Source of the DNA: Thalassospira indica
Lineage (GTDB): Bacteria; Pseudomonadota; Alphaproteobacteria; Rhodospirillales; Thalassospiraceae
Length of the DNA stretch: 64,000 nucleotides
Reading direction: 5' to 3'
Assembly (NCBI RefSeq): GCF_003403095.1
Contig: NZ_CP031555.1
Span: 2,398,001 to 2,462,000 of the forward strand
Part shown: one piece after another, positions 34,824-44,557 of the stretch
Layout: each line of letters opens with the position of its first letter
How positions within the stretch are numbered: the stretch's first letter is position 1
The notes under the pieces: generated by a model
Told to the model about the DNA's origin: nothing
The model's input: the letters and a program-made list of their open reading frames with translations, nothing else
The model's database searches: none
Made by a program: the position numbers and the translations under genes

Positions 34824-37256
34824 CTAATCCGACTTCGGGCCCTGTTTGGGGGCGTTGCGCGCCGCCCGGTTGGATGCCACCAGCTTGCGCTGCTTTTTCG
34901 GTGTGGTCTTTTTCTTTGCCGCTGCTTTCTTGCCTTTGGACTTGGTCGCAGACGATCCAGCCGGGCCATTTGCGTCCCGCGGCCCGGATCGGAAACCGGG
35001 CTTGCTGCCATGGCGATGGCTGCGGTCGCCGGGGCTGCCACGCCGTTTGCCCGCACCACGACGTCCACGTGGCCGTTCAACCAGGTCGCGGGCGGTAATG
35101 TCGGCGTGTTCTGCCAGTCGCAATGCCAATGATCCGGTGGCCGCATCGGCATCGGCGATCCTGACGACAACCGTATCACCCAGCTGGAACTTCTTGCCGC
35201 GATTTTGCCCGACAAGTGCGTGGCTCGCCGCGTCATGGAAGTAATAGTCGTCGGGCAGGGTGGATATCGGAACCAGCCCGTCTGCACCTGTTTCGTTCAA
35301 TGAAACAAACAGACCAAAGTGGGTGACGCCAGAAATCTTGCCGGGGAACTCCGCCCCGACCTTGTCGGACATATAGGCAGCGACATAACGGTCAACCGCA
35401 TCGCGTTCGGCCATGGCCGCCCGTCGTTCGGTGCCCGAGATGTCCTCGCCAATCTGTTCGAACCGTTCGCCTTCTTCCGGCGTCAAACCGCCTTCACCAA
35501 GTTTAAGGCCAGCGATCAATGCACGATGGACCAGAAGGTCGGCATAGCGCCGGATCGGGGAGGTGAAGTGCGCATACCGTTTCAGTGCAAGGCCGAAGTG
35601 CCCGATATTGTCGGGGCTGTACATGGCCTGTGACTGGCTGCGCAGCACGACCGTGTTGATCAGCTCAGACTCTGGCGTGTCCTTGGCCAGTTCAAGAATG
35701 CGGTTGAAATCACGCGGTTTCAGGACCGATGCCTTGTTCAGCTTATAGCCAGCGCCTTCAAGGAATTCGTGCAACGCTTCAAGCTTCTCCTCACTCGGTG
35801 CATCGTGGATACGATACATGCAGGGCTGCTTGATACGTTCAAGTTCCTCAGCAGCACAGACATTGGCTGCGATCATGAATTCTTCGATCAGCTTGTGACT
35901 GTCAAACCGTGCACGCGGTGCAATGGCGACGATCTGTCCGCTGTCATTCAGCTCGATCTTGCGTTCGGGCACATCAAGCTCGAGCACGCCACGTTTCTTG
36001 CGTGCTTCCAAAAACGCGTTGAAAGCGCCATACAGCGGTTTGATGATGGTATCAATCAGCGGACCGGTGGTGTCGTCTGGCTGGCCGTCCATGGCGCGCT
36101 GAACCTGATCATAGGTCAGGCGGGCGGCGGACTTCATCATCCCGCGGCAGAACTTGTGACGCAGTTTGTGGCCGTGTTTATCCAGCCACATTTCAACCGC
36201 CATGCAGCCGCGATCTTCATGCGGGACAAGCGAACACCAGCCGTTCGAAAGCTCAAACGGCAACATCGGCACCACACGGTCCGGGAAATAGCAGCTATTG
36301 CCGCGTTTGACCGCTTCGCGATCAAGGGCATCACCCGGGCGCACATACCAGGACACATCAGCAATCGCGACCATGATGTGCCAGCCGCCTTCATTGGCGG
36401 GATCGGGGTCGGCTTCGGCCCAGACAGCATCGTCAAAGTCACGCGCATCGGCGCCATCAATGGTGACCAGCGGGATGTCGCGCAGATCAGTGCGTTTACC
36501 CAGTGGTGTGGCCTTGGACTCGCGCGCCTGAAGTTCGACTTCCGGCGGGAATTCAAACGGAATGCCGCGCGCATGGATCGATACAAGGCTGATGGATTTG
36601 GGTTCATTGATGTTGCCAAGAACCTCGGTAATCCGACCCTTGCGCAGCCCAAAATGTTTGCCCGGCAAAATTTCGGTCAGAACCAGTGCGCCGCTTTCAA
36701 GATCAGGATGGTCGTCAAGCGGGACCGCGATCTCGCCGCTATCCTTGCGATCTGTGGGCACAACGCGGCCTTCGCGTTCATTGGGGCGATAAAGTCCCAA
36801 GACGCGCTGTGGCCCGCTCCCAAGGACCCGCATGATGCTGGCTTCGTAGGTATGCTTGCCGGTGTAGCGCAGCTTGGCGAGAATCTTGTCACCAATGCCT
36901 GGCGCACTTGGGCCGCCACGACGAATTGATTTCACAACAATCAGCGGCGGTTCGTATTCGTGTTTCCAGACATTCGGTTTGGCCAGAACTTCACCGTCGT
37001 CATCAACGCCGGTGATTTCCAGAACTTCAACCGGGGGCAGGCGATCGGGTTTGTCAAAACGCCGACGGCCCTTGACGACATCGCCGCCAATTTTAAGGTC
37101 TTTCAGGATCTTTTTGAGTTCGATCTTGGCTGCGCCCTTAATGTTAAAGGCGCGCGCAATTTCGCGCTTCCCAACCGGTGTCGGGCTCATATCGATGAAT
37201 TCGATAATCTCTTCCTTGGTGGGGAAGTGTTTTTTGTCTTCTGTATCGTTCGCCAA
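34824..37256 (-). CDS. rnr: Ribonuclease R
   Basis: An 810-residue 3'-5' exoribonuclease of the RNB family that degrades structured RNA and takes part in RNA quality control. Domain order: an N-terminal winged helix (about 10-70, KEEIIEFIDMSPTPVGKREI), cold-shock domains, the catalytic RNB domain with DARDFDDAVWAEAD supplying metal-binding aspartates and RYAHFTSPIRRYADLLVHR near its end, and an S1 domain (FPGKISGVTHFGLFVSL). A Lys/Arg-rich low-complexity tail of about 90 residues ends the protein, as in other RNase R enzymes. It lies 48 bases downstream of topA on the same strand, with a hairpin between them. Confidence 0.95.
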   Translation of the reverse strand: MANDTEDKKHFPTKEEIIEFIDMSPTPVGKREIARAFNIKGAAKIELKKILKDLKIGGDVVKGRRRFDKPDRLPPVEVLEITGVDDDGEVLAKPNVWKHEYEPPLIVVKSIRRGGPSAPGIGDKILAKLRYTGKHTYEASIMRVLGSGPQRVLGLYRPNEREGRVVPTDRKDSGEIAVPLDDHPDLESGALVLTEILPGKHFGLRKGRITEVLGNINEPKSISLVSIHARGIPFEFPPEVELQARESKATPLGKRTDLRDIPLVTIDGADARDFDDAVWAEADPDPANEGGWHIMVAIADVSWYVRPGDALDREAVKRGNSCYFPDRVVPMLPFELSNGWCSLVPHEDRGCMAVEMWLDKHGHKLRHKFCRGMMKSAARLTYDQVQRAMDGQPDDTTGPLIDTIIKPLYGAFNAFLEARKKRGVLELDVPERKIELNDSGQIVAIAPRARFDSHKLIEEFMIAANVCAAEELERIKQPCMYRIHDAPSEEKLEALHEFLEGAGYKLNKASVLKPRDFNRILELAKDTPESELINTVVLRSQSQAMYSPDNIGHFGLALKRYAHFTSPIRRYADLLVHRALIAGLKLGEGGLTPEEGERFEQIGEDISGTERRAAMAERDAVDRYVAAYMSDKVGAEFPGKISGVTHFGLFVSLNETGADGLVPISTLPDDYYFHDAASHALVGQNRGKKFQLGDTVVVRIADADAATGSLALRLAEHADITARDLVERPRGRRGAGKRRGSPGDRSHRHGSKPGFRSGPRDANGPAGSSATKSKGKKAAAKKKTTPKKQRKLVASNRAARNAPKQGPKSD

Positions 37257-37292
37257 CGTTGCGGCGTCCTTTCATAGGTATTCCAGAGAAAA

Positions 37293-37323
37293 GGAAGGCG
37301 GCGATTAATTCGCCGCCGCCTTT
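37293..37323 (-). terminator. Hairpin at the end of topA, possible partial terminator
   Basis: On the minus strand AAGGCGGCG and CGCCGCCTT pair across the topA stop codon, followed by a T-rich but interrupted stretch. It may reduce rather than block read-through into rnr. Confidence 0.5.
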
Positions 37324-39941
37324 TTCGTGGTTGTCTTCTTCGCTGCGGGCTTCTTTGCAGCCGTTTTCTTTTTCGCAGGGGCTTTTTTCTTCGCCGTTGC
37401 CGTTTTCTTGGTCGCGGCCTTGGTCGTTTTGCCCGACTTGGCTTCCTTTTCCTTGATGGCTTTGATGGCCATTTCAAGGGTGATGTCATCACGTTCTACA
37501 TCGCGGATATTGGCGATGGTTTTCTTGTGCTTAACAAACGGTCCCCAGCGGCCAACGGCGACAAAGATCGGTTCACCATCATCGGGATGCTTGCCAATTT
37601 CGGTACCGGCCTTTTCGCGCTTGTCGGCAATCAGCGTGATCGCGCGGTTTTCACCGATCGTCAGAACATCATCGTCGGCCTTGAGAGAGGCAAAAATACT
37701 GCCTGCCTGAACGTATGGGCCGAAACGGCCGATATTGGCCTTCATTTCCTCGCCAGTGTCGGGGTAAATCCCGACAACACGTGGCAGGGTCAGGAGTTCC
37801 TCGGCCTTTGTCAGGTCAACAACAGATGGCTCCAACCCCTTTGGCAGGGATGTGCGTTTCGGTTTGACCTTTTTCGGCTTGCCGTTCTTGCCTTCGACTT
37901 CCTCTTCCTCACCCAGCTGGACGTAAACGCCATACGGGCCTTTGCGAAGGGTAATTTCCTTGCCGGTTTCCTTGTCAATGCCAAGGACCTTGGGGCCGGA
38001 ATCAAGTTCGGACTCGGATCCGTTTTCATTGGCAACGAGCGGCCGGGTATAATTGCATTCCGGATAGTTCGAACAACCAAGGAAGGCGCCAAACTTGCCG
38101 AGCTTGAGGCTCAGCGTTCCATCGGTGCATTTCGGGCATTTATGCGGGTCTGTTCCGTCTTCGCGGGGCGGGAACAGGTAGTTTTCCAGCATTACCTGAA
38201 GGGCATCAAGGACGTCAGTGATCTTGAGTTCCTTGGCCTCGTCGACATTGCCTTTGAACGACTTCCAGAAATCCTTGAGAACGTCTTTCCATTCCAGCTT
38301 GCCCATCGAAACTTCATCAAGCTGGTTTTCCAGATCGGCCGTGAAGTTGTACTGCACATAGCGTTCAAAGAACTTCGACAGGAAGGCGGTTACCAGACGG
38401 CCACGGTCCTGTGCGACGAAACGGCGACGTTCCAGCAACACATAGTTCCTGTCCTGAAGAACCGAAATGATCGACGCATAGGTCGACGGACGACCAATGC
38501 CGAGTTCTTCCATCTTCTTGACCAGGCTCGCCTCGGTATAGCGGGGCGGGGGCTGGGTGAAGTGCTGATCAATGCTGACTTTGCCAAGGTCGGGCTTCTG
38601 GCCTTCTTTTAACGGCGGCAGGCGACGATCATTTTCGTCTTCGGCCTCGTCATCCTTGCCTTCCTGATAAAGTTTCAGGAAGCCGTCAAACTTCACAACA
38701 GAACCATTTGCACGCAGAACCACGTGATTGTCATTCGATGACAGATCGACTGCGACCTGATCGAAACGGGCGTCTTCCATCTGACACGCCACGGTACGTT
38801 TCCAGATCAGGGTGTAAAGCGCCAACTGGTCCTTATCAAGGTGACGCGAAACCTGTTCCGGACGACGGAACAGATCGGTCGGGCGAACAGCTTCGTGGGC
38901 TTCCTGGGCGTTCTTGGCCTTGTTGGCAAAGCTGCGCGCATTGGCCGGAAGGTATTGATCACCGTAATCCTTGCCAATCAGACGGCGTGCGGCGGCGAGT
39001 GCTTCCTGTGAAAGCACCACGGCATCGGTACGCATATAGGTGATCAGACCAACCGTTTCGCCACCGATATCGACACCTTCATAAAGGCGCTGCGCAAGCT
39101 GCATGGTGCGTTTCGCGCCAAAGCCAAGTTTACGCGATGCTTCCTGCTGCAGGGTCGATGTAGTGAAAGGCGGCTGCGGACGCCGTTTGACGTCTTTGCG
39201 CTCAACCTTTGAAACGGTGTAGCTGCGGCTTTCGACCTTTTCCTTGGCGATCTTGGCAGCACTTTCATCACCAAGTGCCAGCTTATCAAGCTTTTCGCCA
39301 TTCAGATGGGTCAGGCGTGCGGAAAACTTGCCCTCGGGAACGGCAAAGCCAGCCTCAAGCGACCAGTATTCGTCCGGTTTGAAGGCTTCTATCTCAATCT
39401 CGCGTTCGCAAATCAGGCGGAGCGCAACTGATTGCACGCGGCCTGCCGAACGCGAACCGGGCAATTTGCGCCACAGAACCGGCGACAGGTTAAAGCCGAC
39501 AAGATAATCAAGTGCACGGCGCGCCAGATAGGCATCCACCAGTTCCTGATTGAGCTCGCGCGGATTGGCGATGGCTTCGGTTACGGCTTTCTTGGTGATC
39601 TCGTGAAACACAACGCGATGGACATCGCGACCGCGGAGCAGCTTTTTCTGCTCGAGAACTTCAAGAATGTGCCAGGAAATGGCTTCACCTTCGCGATCCG
39701 GGTCAGTCGCGAGGTAGATGGTGTCAGAGTCACGTGCCGCCGAAGCAATTTCCTTGATCTGCTTTTCGGAACGGCCATCGGTTTCCCAGACCATTGCAAA
39801 ATCATTGTCGGTATCAACCGAACCATCCTTGGACGGCAGATCGCGGATATGACCAAACGAGGCCAGCACCTTATAATCGTCGCCGAGATATTTATTGATC
39901 GTCTTGGCTTTGGCCGGGGATTCGACGATGACAAGATTCAT
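37305..39941 (-). CDS. topA: DNA topoisomerase I
   Basis: An 878-residue type IA topoisomerase that relaxes negative supercoils. The TOPRIM domain starts at the N terminus (NLVIVESPAKAKTINKYLG) and has the acidic ATDPDREGEAISWH motif. The active-site tyrosine is in GLITYMRTDAVVLS (about residue 320). The C-terminal third has a cysteine zinc finger (CPKC...FLGCSNYPEC) and several topoisomerase repeat modules (KEITLRKGPYGVYVQLG, IGRFGPYVQAG, VGRWGPFVKHK). A Lys/Ala-rich tail of about 50 residues resembles histone H1-like tails of alphaproteobacterial TopA. The ATG at 39941 is chosen because the promoter lies just upstream of it. Confidence 0.96.
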   Translation of the reverse strand: MNLVIVESPAKAKTINKYLGDDYKVLASFGHIRDLPSKDGSVDTDNDFAMVWETDGRSEKQIKEIASAARDSDTIYLATDPDREGEAISWHILEVLEQKKLLRGRDVHRVVFHEITKKAVTEAIANPRELNQELVDAYLARRALDYLVGFNLSPVLWRKLPGSRSAGRVQSVALRLICEREIEIEAFKPDEYWSLEAGFAVPEGKFSARLTHLNGEKLDKLALGDESAAKIAKEKVESRSYTVSKVERKDVKRRPQPPFTTSTLQQEASRKLGFGAKRTMQLAQRLYEGVDIGGETVGLITYMRTDAVVLSQEALAAARRLIGKDYGDQYLPANARSFANKAKNAQEAHEAVRPTDLFRRPEQVSRHLDKDQLALYTLIWKRTVACQMEDARFDQVAVDLSSNDNHVVLRANGSVVKFDGFLKLYQEGKDDEAEDENDRRLPPLKEGQKPDLGKVSIDQHFTQPPPRYTEASLVKKMEELGIGRPSTYASIISVLQDRNYVLLERRRFVAQDRGRLVTAFLSKFFERYVQYNFTADLENQLDEVSMGKLEWKDVLKDFWKSFKGNVDEAKELKITDVLDALQVMLENYLFPPREDGTDPHKCPKCTDGTLSLKLGKFGAFLGCSNYPECNYTRPLVANENGSESELDSGPKVLGIDKETGKEITLRKGPYGVYVQLGEEEEVEGKNGKPKKVKPKRTSLPKGLEPSVVDLTKAEELLTLPRVVGIYPDTGEEMKANIGRFGPYVQAGSIFASLKADDDVLTIGENRAITLIADKREKAGTEIGKHPDDGEPIFVAVGRWGPFVKHKKTIANIRDVERDDITLEMAIKAIKEKEAKSGKTTKAATKKTATAKKKAPAKKKTAAKKPAAKKTTTKKAAAN

Positions 39942-40022
39942 TACGTTTTTCGTGTCCGGTTCTTGCGCCCGAAGGCGGTCATTATGCTGTGTGGTCCGTA
40001 ACCTGAAAGTCTGCACACATAT

Positions 40023-40052
40023 ATTATAGTGTGTCGCTGTTTTTCAGATCAA
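40023..40052 (-). promoter_or_regulatory. Sigma70-type promoter of topA
   Basis: On the minus strand a perfect -10 TATAAT (40023-40028) is preceded after 18 bases by TTGATC (40047-40052). A CACAC-N10-GTGTG inverted repeat (40014-40033) straddles the -10 and could be an operator. The topA ATG is about 75 bases downstream of the expected start point. Confidence 0.75.
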
Positions 40053-40111
40053 ATTGCGCAAATTGCGGCAAATCACAACAATATTTGTCACATCCATATC
40101 CGACGCGACTC

Positions 40112-41389
40112 TCATTTGGCGATACGCGATACCCTATTTCCGGGGTGACGTTCAACCCTTCCTGCAAGTTCGAGCTCAATCAAAATTGTCGAAACCTGCT
40201 CGGCGGGCAAGTCAGACGTCCGAATGAGCTCATCAATCAGAAGGGGGCTAGCAGATAGCAAATCAAAGAGTTTTTCCAACTCTTTGTCGGAGTCTTCCTT
40301 GGTGTCGGTTTCGTCAGAAAATTCTTCTAATTCAATTGATTGACGGGTTTTCTTTTCACCAAGAATGACCGCATCTTTTTCCAGTGATGCCGTTATTTCC
40401 TGATATGCCTCGGCTGAGGTGTCAGAGCGTGCGTCGCGCGCAGCTGTGTTGAAGGTGTGATTTTGTTCAAACAGATGACTGTTTTGCTCGGCGGTTCGAA
40501 GGGCATCCAGAATTACATCGGCAGAGTCGCACAAGATTGCACCATCACGGATCAAGCTGTTCGGACCAGCTGCGCGTGGGTCGGTCGGGGAGCCCGGAAC
40601 GGCAAACACATCGCGCCCTTGTTCGGCGGCAAAGCGGGCGGTGATAAGCGATCCGGAATTCCGCCCGGCCTCGATGACAACCGTTCCCAAAGACAGTCCG
40701 GAAATGATGCGGTTACGGCGCGGAAAGTGCCTTGCCTGTGGTTGGAGGCCGGGGGGCATTTCTGAAACCACGCACCCCTGTTCGCAGAGTTGTGCATAAA
40801 GGTCCTGATGTTCGCGGGGATAAACGACATCCACGCCGCCACCCAGAACAGCAATCGTACCGCCGCCTGCATCATGTTTGCTTTGCAAGGCCGCCGCATG
40901 GGCCGCCCCATCGATGCCGCGTGCCATACCTGACACGACGACATAGCCCGCGTTTACGAGCTCATGACTGATTTTACGGGCAAATCCGCATCCCGTTGCC
41001 GAAGCATTGCGCGCACCAACGATCCCGATGGCGGCTTTGCCAAGAAGCTCAATCCGTCCGATGGCATAAAAATAGGGCGGCGCATCATCAATCCGCCCCA
41101 GAAGGGCCGGATATTCCGGGTCGCCGAAAATGATCGGTCGTGCGCGCGATACCTTTGCGGCCTCAATTTCCGCAACTGTTTCGTCGCGACCGGCAATCTT
41201 GATCTTTCGCGTGGCCTTTGCTTGGGCAATGACATCGGGCAGGGCATCAATGGCATTTCGGCCTGAACCAAACCGTTCCAGCAATTTGCGAAAGGTAACC
41301 GGTCCGACATTGGTGCTGCGCGCCAGTCGCATGCGTGCCAGACGTTCCGATTGCGATAATCGCGATGGTTGTTGGTTGGGTAAATGCAT
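40112..41389 (-). CDS. dprA: DNA-processing protein DprA (Smf)
   Basis: A 425-residue cytosolic protein that binds incoming single-stranded DNA during transformation and loads RecA. An N-terminal helical region (LARMRLARSTNVGPVTFRKLL) leads into the Rossmann-like core with IGIVGARNASATG, VVSGMARGIDGAAHAAAL and RNRIISGLS, all DprA hallmarks. A winged-helix C-terminal domain (about 355-425, LLIDELIRTSDLPAEQVSTI) ends the protein, separated by an acidic linker. The ATG at 41389 has no visible Shine-Dalgarno because a strong hairpin abuts it; ATG 41332 is an alternative. It lies between plsY and topA on the same strand. Confidence 0.94.
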   Translation of the reverse strand: MHLPNQQPSRLSQSERLARMRLARSTNVGPVTFRKLLERFGSGRNAIDALPDVIAQAKATRKIKIAGRDETVAEIEAAKVSRARPIIFGDPEYPALLGRIDDAPPYFYAIGRIELLGKAAIGIVGARNASATGCGFARKISHELVNAGYVVVSGMARGIDGAAHAAALQSKHDAGGGTIAVLGGGVDVVYPREHQDLYAQLCEQGCVVSEMPPGLQPQARHFPRRNRIISGLSLGTVVIEAGRNSGSLITARFAAEQGRDVFAVPGSPTDPRAAGPNSLIRDGAILCDSADVILDALRTAEQNSHLFEQNHTFNTAARDARSDTSAEAYQEITASLEKDAVILGEKKTRQSIELEEFSDETDTKEDSDKELEKLFDLLSASPLLIDELIRTSDLPAEQVSTILIELELAGRVERHPGNRVSRIAK

Positions 41390-41418
41390 AACGCCCGGAT
41401 TGTGGTCATCCGGGCGTT
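41390..41418 (-). terminator. Stable hairpin abutting the dprA start codon
   Basis: AACGCCCGGAT and ATCCGGGCGTT form an 11-bp perfect stem with a 7-nt loop directly next to the dprA ATG. It lies 33 bases after the plsY stop on the minus strand. No T run follows on that strand, so it may act as an attenuating or translation-blocking structure rather than a true terminator. Confidence 0.5.
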
Positions 41419-41451
41419 ATTTCGTCAAGCTATTCGAAGGGCGACTTGCGC

Positions 41452-42102
41452 CTATGAAGCAGGCGTTTCTTCGTCAGCCTGCTTTTTCTTCTGGCCGATC
41501 TTGGGTTCTTCGCCGCGGATCAGGCGTCTGATATTGGCGTGATGGGCAAGCCAGACAATCACAGCCAGGAATACACCAAGCCACCCGGCACCGGCATCAT
41601 TGGCGATGAAGAACGCCGCCAACGGGGCCGCGATCATGGCGATGAGTGCCGAAAGCGAAGAAATCCGGAAAATCAGCGCCATCACCAACCACGTCAGCGC
41701 CGCACAAAGGCCCATGATCCAGTTGACGGCGGCAAGCGTGCCAAGGGTGGTGGCGACCCCTTTGCCGCCCTTGAAACGCAGCCAAATCGGGAACATGTGG
41801 CCAATAACGGCGGCACCGCCGGCAAAGATGCCTTGCTCTGCACCATAAAGGTGGGTGAACAGCAGTGCGGCAAAGGCGCCTTTGCCCGCATCGCCGATCA
41901 GGGTCAGGAAGGCCAATCCTTTACGACCTGTACGCAGAACGTTGGTTGCGCCGATATTGCCTGAACCAATCTGGCGGATGTCGCCAAGCCCTGCCATGCG
42001 GGTTAGAACCAGACCAAACGGGATGGAGCCCAACAGGTACCCACAGACCGTCGCAACCTGGAGCGACATCAACATTGCCTTATAAGTGGCATCAAGTTCC
42101 AT
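41452..42102 (-). CDS. plsY: Glycerol-3-phosphate acyltransferase PlsY
   Basis: A 216-residue inner-membrane enzyme that transfers an acyl group from acyl-phosphate to glycerol 3-phosphate, the first step of phospholipid synthesis. Motif 1, GSGNIGATNVLRTG, and motif 2, FKGGKGVATTLG, are intact, as is the helix pattern with five or more segments (GYLLGSIPFGLVL at the start). The C-terminal RLIRGEEPKIG is motif-3-like. The ATG at 42102 lies just after the pyrC-like stop, so it is probably co-transcribed with pyrB and the pyrC-like gene. A longer reading would start inside that gene. Confidence 0.95.
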   Translation of the reverse strand: MELDATYKAMLMSLQVATVCGYLLGSIPFGLVLTRMAGLGDIRQIGSGNIGATNVLRTGRKGLAFLTLIGDAGKGAFAALLFTHLYGAEQGIFAGGAAVIGHMFPIWLRFKGGKGVATTLGTLAAVNWIMGLCAALTWLVMALIFRISSLSALIAMIAAPLAAFFIANDAGAGWLGVFLAVIVWLAHHANIRRLIRGEEPKIGQKKKQADEETPAS

Positions 42103-42103
42103 T

Positions 42104-43426
42104 TCAGGCACCTTCCGAGAAGACTTCGCGGCCATCGATCAGGGTGCGCAGAACGCGTCCCTGTGTCAGACGGCCGTCAAAGGGTGAATTTTTCGATTTC
42201 GAATGGAACTGGTAAGGATCAATTTTCCACGGGCGATCCGGATCAAAGATCACCAGATCGGCCGCGGTTCCTTCTGCCAGTGTTCCGGCCCCTTTGATGC
42301 GAACCAGTTCGGCTGGCGTGCGGGTCAGTTTGGTAATCACATCGAGCAGCGACATATGTCCGTTGTGATAAAGCTCCAACGCCATCGGAAGCAGCGTTTC
42401 AAACCCGACCGCACCGGCAGCGGCCTGCGCAAAGGGCAGGCGTTTGGAATCTGCATCTTGCGGGTTGTGGTCCGACGCAATGGCGTCAATCGTACCATCG
42501 GCAAGACCGGCAACAATCGCCTGTCGGTCATCTTCGGAGCGAAGCGGCGGTGACAGCTTGGCAAAGGTTCGGTAATCCGAAACCGCATTCTCATTCAGTG
42601 CGAAATAGGGCGGTGCGGTATCGCAGGTGACTTTAAGCCCGCGTTTCTTCGCCTTGCGGATCACTTCCACCGATTCACCGGTCGAAATATGGGCAAAATG
42701 CAGGCGCCCGCCAGTCATTTCAACCAGTCGCAAGTCGCGTTCGATCTGAATGACTTCGGCCAGAGGTGACACCCCGGAAAGGCCAAGGCGGGTTGCCAGT
42801 TCGCCGCTATTCATCGAGGCACCCTTGGAAAGCTCGGGCTCTTCCGGGTGCTGGACGATCATGCCATCAAAGAACGTGGAATAGGACAGGGCCTGACGCA
42901 GCAGGCGCGCACTGGCAATCGTCTTGATCCCGTCGCAAAAGGCAACCGCACCGGCCTGATGAAGCAGGCCCATTTCGGTGATTTCCTGCCCCTCGATGCC
43001 CTTGGAGACTGCGCCATAGACAAATACCTTGGCCAAGCCAACCTTGCGGGCACGACGGGCAATGAATTCGACACCGGCCACGTCATCAATCACCGGATCG
43101 GTGTTGGGCAGGGCAATAATGGTCGTAACGCCACCGATCGCCGCAGATTTGCCGGCGGTTTCGATGGTTTCCTGATGTTCAAATCCCGGTTCACGCAGTT
43201 GGGCGCGCATATCAACTAGCCCCGGTGCCAGGCATGCACCTCCAAGGTCAATGACTTCAAAACCATCTGGAACAGTACCTTCGGTGATGTCCGGGCCACT
43301 TTTGGCGATGGTGTCATCTTCAATCAGAAGGCCACCGGTTTCATCGGTTTGTTTGACCGGATCAAGCAGCCTGGCATTGATGAAGGCTTTTTTGCCGGCA
43401 CCTTTGGCGCGAATGGCGGGGCTCAT
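42104..43426 (-). CDS. pyrC: Dihydroorotase-like protein lacking metal ligands (pseudo-dihydroorotase, PyrC')
   Basis: A 440-residue protein with the amidohydrolase fold of type I dihydroorotase ([44 protein letters not shown]). The metal-binding HxH before LREPG is replaced by Arg74-Ala75-Gln76. The later PHH segment reads APPYF, and the usual DHAPH reads DHNPQ. Such proteins are catalytically inactive in dihydroorotate formation. In Pseudomonas an inactive PyrC' forms a structural complex with aspartate carbamoyltransferase, and this gene overlaps pyrB by four bases in the same arrangement. It therefore probably supports PyrB rather than catalysing the next pyrimidine step. An active dihydroorotase should exist elsewhere in the genome. 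Confidence 0.88.
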   Translation of the reverse strand: MSPAIRAKGAGKKAFINARLLDPVKQTDETGGLLIEDDTIAKSGPDITEGTVPDGFEVIDLGGACLAPGLVDMRAQLREPGFEHQETIETAGKSAAIGGVTTIIALPNTDPVIDDVAGVEFIARRARKVGLAKVFVYGAVSKGIEGQEITEMGLLHQAGAVAFCDGIKTIASARLLRQALSYSTFFDGMIVQHPEEPELSKGASMNSGELATRLGLSGVSPLAEVIQIERDLRLVEMTGGRLHFAHISTGESVEVIRKAKKRGLKVTCDTAPPYFALNENAVSDYRTFAKLSPPLRSEDDRQAIVAGLADGTIDAIASDHNPQDADSKRLPFAQAAAGAVGFETLLPMALELYHNGHMSLLDVITKLTRTPAELVRIKGAGTLAEGTAADLVIFDPDRPWKIDPYQFHSKSKNSPFDGRLTQGRVLRTLIDGREVFSEGA

Positions 43427-44391
43427 GCCTGACCTCCGATCTTTCTGTGGTTCTGCACAAGCAATTCAAGCGCTGCCATGCGCACGGCAACTCCCATTTC
43501 GACCTGTTCGCGGATGACAGAACGTTCAACGTCATCTGCAACTTCGCTGTCGATCTCGACACCACGGTTCATCGGGCCGGGATGCATGATCAGGGCATCT
43601 GGTTTGGCGTTGGCAAGCTTCGCACGGTCAAGGCCATGAAAATGGAAGTACTCGCGCACCGACGGGATGAAGCTGCCTTCCATGCGTTCTAGCTGCAGAC
43701 GCAGCATCATGACGATGTCGCAGTCTTTCAGGCCTTCTTCCATGTTGTGGAAAATTTCGACACCCATCCGGTCGATCTTCGACGGGATCAGGGTTGGCGG
43801 GGCGACAAGGCGCACGCGCGATCCCATGGTATTCAAAAGCAGGATATTGGAACGTGCAACACGCGAATGGGCGATATCGCCACAGATCGCAACATTCAGG
43901 CGATGAAGGCGTCCCTTGTGGCGGCGAATGGTCAGCGCATCAAGAAGAGCCTGGGTCGGGTGTTCGTGGCGCCCGTCGCCTGCATTCAAAACCGCACAAT
44001 TGACCTTTTCGCTCAGAAGCTTGACCGCGCCACTATCGCCATGGCGAACAACCAGTGCATCCGGGTTCATGGCATTAAGGGTCATCGCGGTATCAATCAG
44101 GGTTTCGCCCTTTTTGACCGAGCTCGTGCCAACCGTCATGTTGATAACATCAGCCCCCAGACGTTTGGCCGCCAGTTCAAACGATGTCAGCGTCCGGGTG
44201 GAGTTTTCGTAAAACAGATTAACAACTGTCGCGCCGGCCAGAATGTTGCTGGTCTTGTCTGCGGAGCGATTTTTTTCCGCATAGTGCTGGGCGCGGTCCA
44301 GAATAAGGGTGATTTCCCCGGGGGTCAGACCCTCGATCCCGAGGAGGTGTGGGTGCGGATAATGATCCGCCGCTGGTCCCATGACGCTCAT
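43423..44391 (-). CDS. pyrB: Aspartate carbamoyltransferase catalytic subunit
   Basis: An enzyme of about 322 residues that condenses carbamoyl phosphate with aspartate in de novo pyrimidine synthesis. The carbamoyl-phosphate site [19 protein letters not shown] is intact, followed by [15 protein letters not shown], an [17 protein letters not shown] segment ([15 protein letters not shown]) and [12 protein letters not shown] near the C terminus. No regulatory subunit gene is adjacent; the pyrC-like partner follows with an ATGA overlap. I use ATG 44391 ([12 protein letters not shown]). In-frame starts at 44403 and 44442 add poorly conserved residues and remain possible. Confidence 0.95.
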   Translation of the reverse strand: MSVMGPAADHYPHPHLLGIEGLTPGEITLILDRAQHYAEKNRSADKTSNILAGATVVNLFYENSTRTLTSFELAAKRLGADVINMTVGTSSVKKGETLIDTAMTLNAMNPDALVVRHGDSGAVKLLSEKVNCAVLNAGDGRHEHPTQALLDALTIRRHKGRLHRLNVAICGDIAHSRVARSNILLLNTMGSRVRLVAPPTLIPSKIDRMGVEIFHNMEEGLKDCDIVMMLRLQLERMEGSFIPSVREYFHFHGLDRAKLANAKPDALIMHPGPMNRGVEIDSEVADDVERSVIREQVEMGVAVRMAALELLVQNHRKIGGQA

Positions 44392-44508
44392 GGCGTTGCA
44401 CATTTCCCTTGGATGATCTTTGAAAAATTTCGGGCGGAGCATAACGAATTGCCCCTGTCACGAAAAGTTAAATATTGCCAGTAATACCGATGCAATCGCA
44501 TCAAATTT

Positions 44509-44526
44509 CCTGACTGATCGGTCAGG
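44509..44526. repeat. Short inverted repeat between pyrB and AEC transporter genes
   Basis: CCTGAC-TGATCG-GTCAGG forms a 6-bp inverted repeat in the gap upstream of pyrB and downstream of the AEC gene. Neither strand shows a long T run after it, so an operator is as likely as a weak terminator. Confidence 0.3.
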
Positions 44527-44557
44527 TTTCAGGCGACGAAGGCCACACGATCGGCGA

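Noticed and set aside
34824..35100. Low-complexity Lys/Arg-rich coding at the end of rnr as a possible repeat element
   Set aside because: This is the usual basic tail of RNase R; a similar explanation holds for the Lys/Ala-rich end of topA.
35769..36929. Plus-strand open frame of 386 codons opposite rnr
   Set aside because: Antisense to a well-supported RNase R gene; no recognisable motif or ribosome-binding site.
37527..38612. Plus-strand open frame of 361 codons opposite topA
   Set aside because: Shadow of topA; the composition is atypical and no domain is visible.
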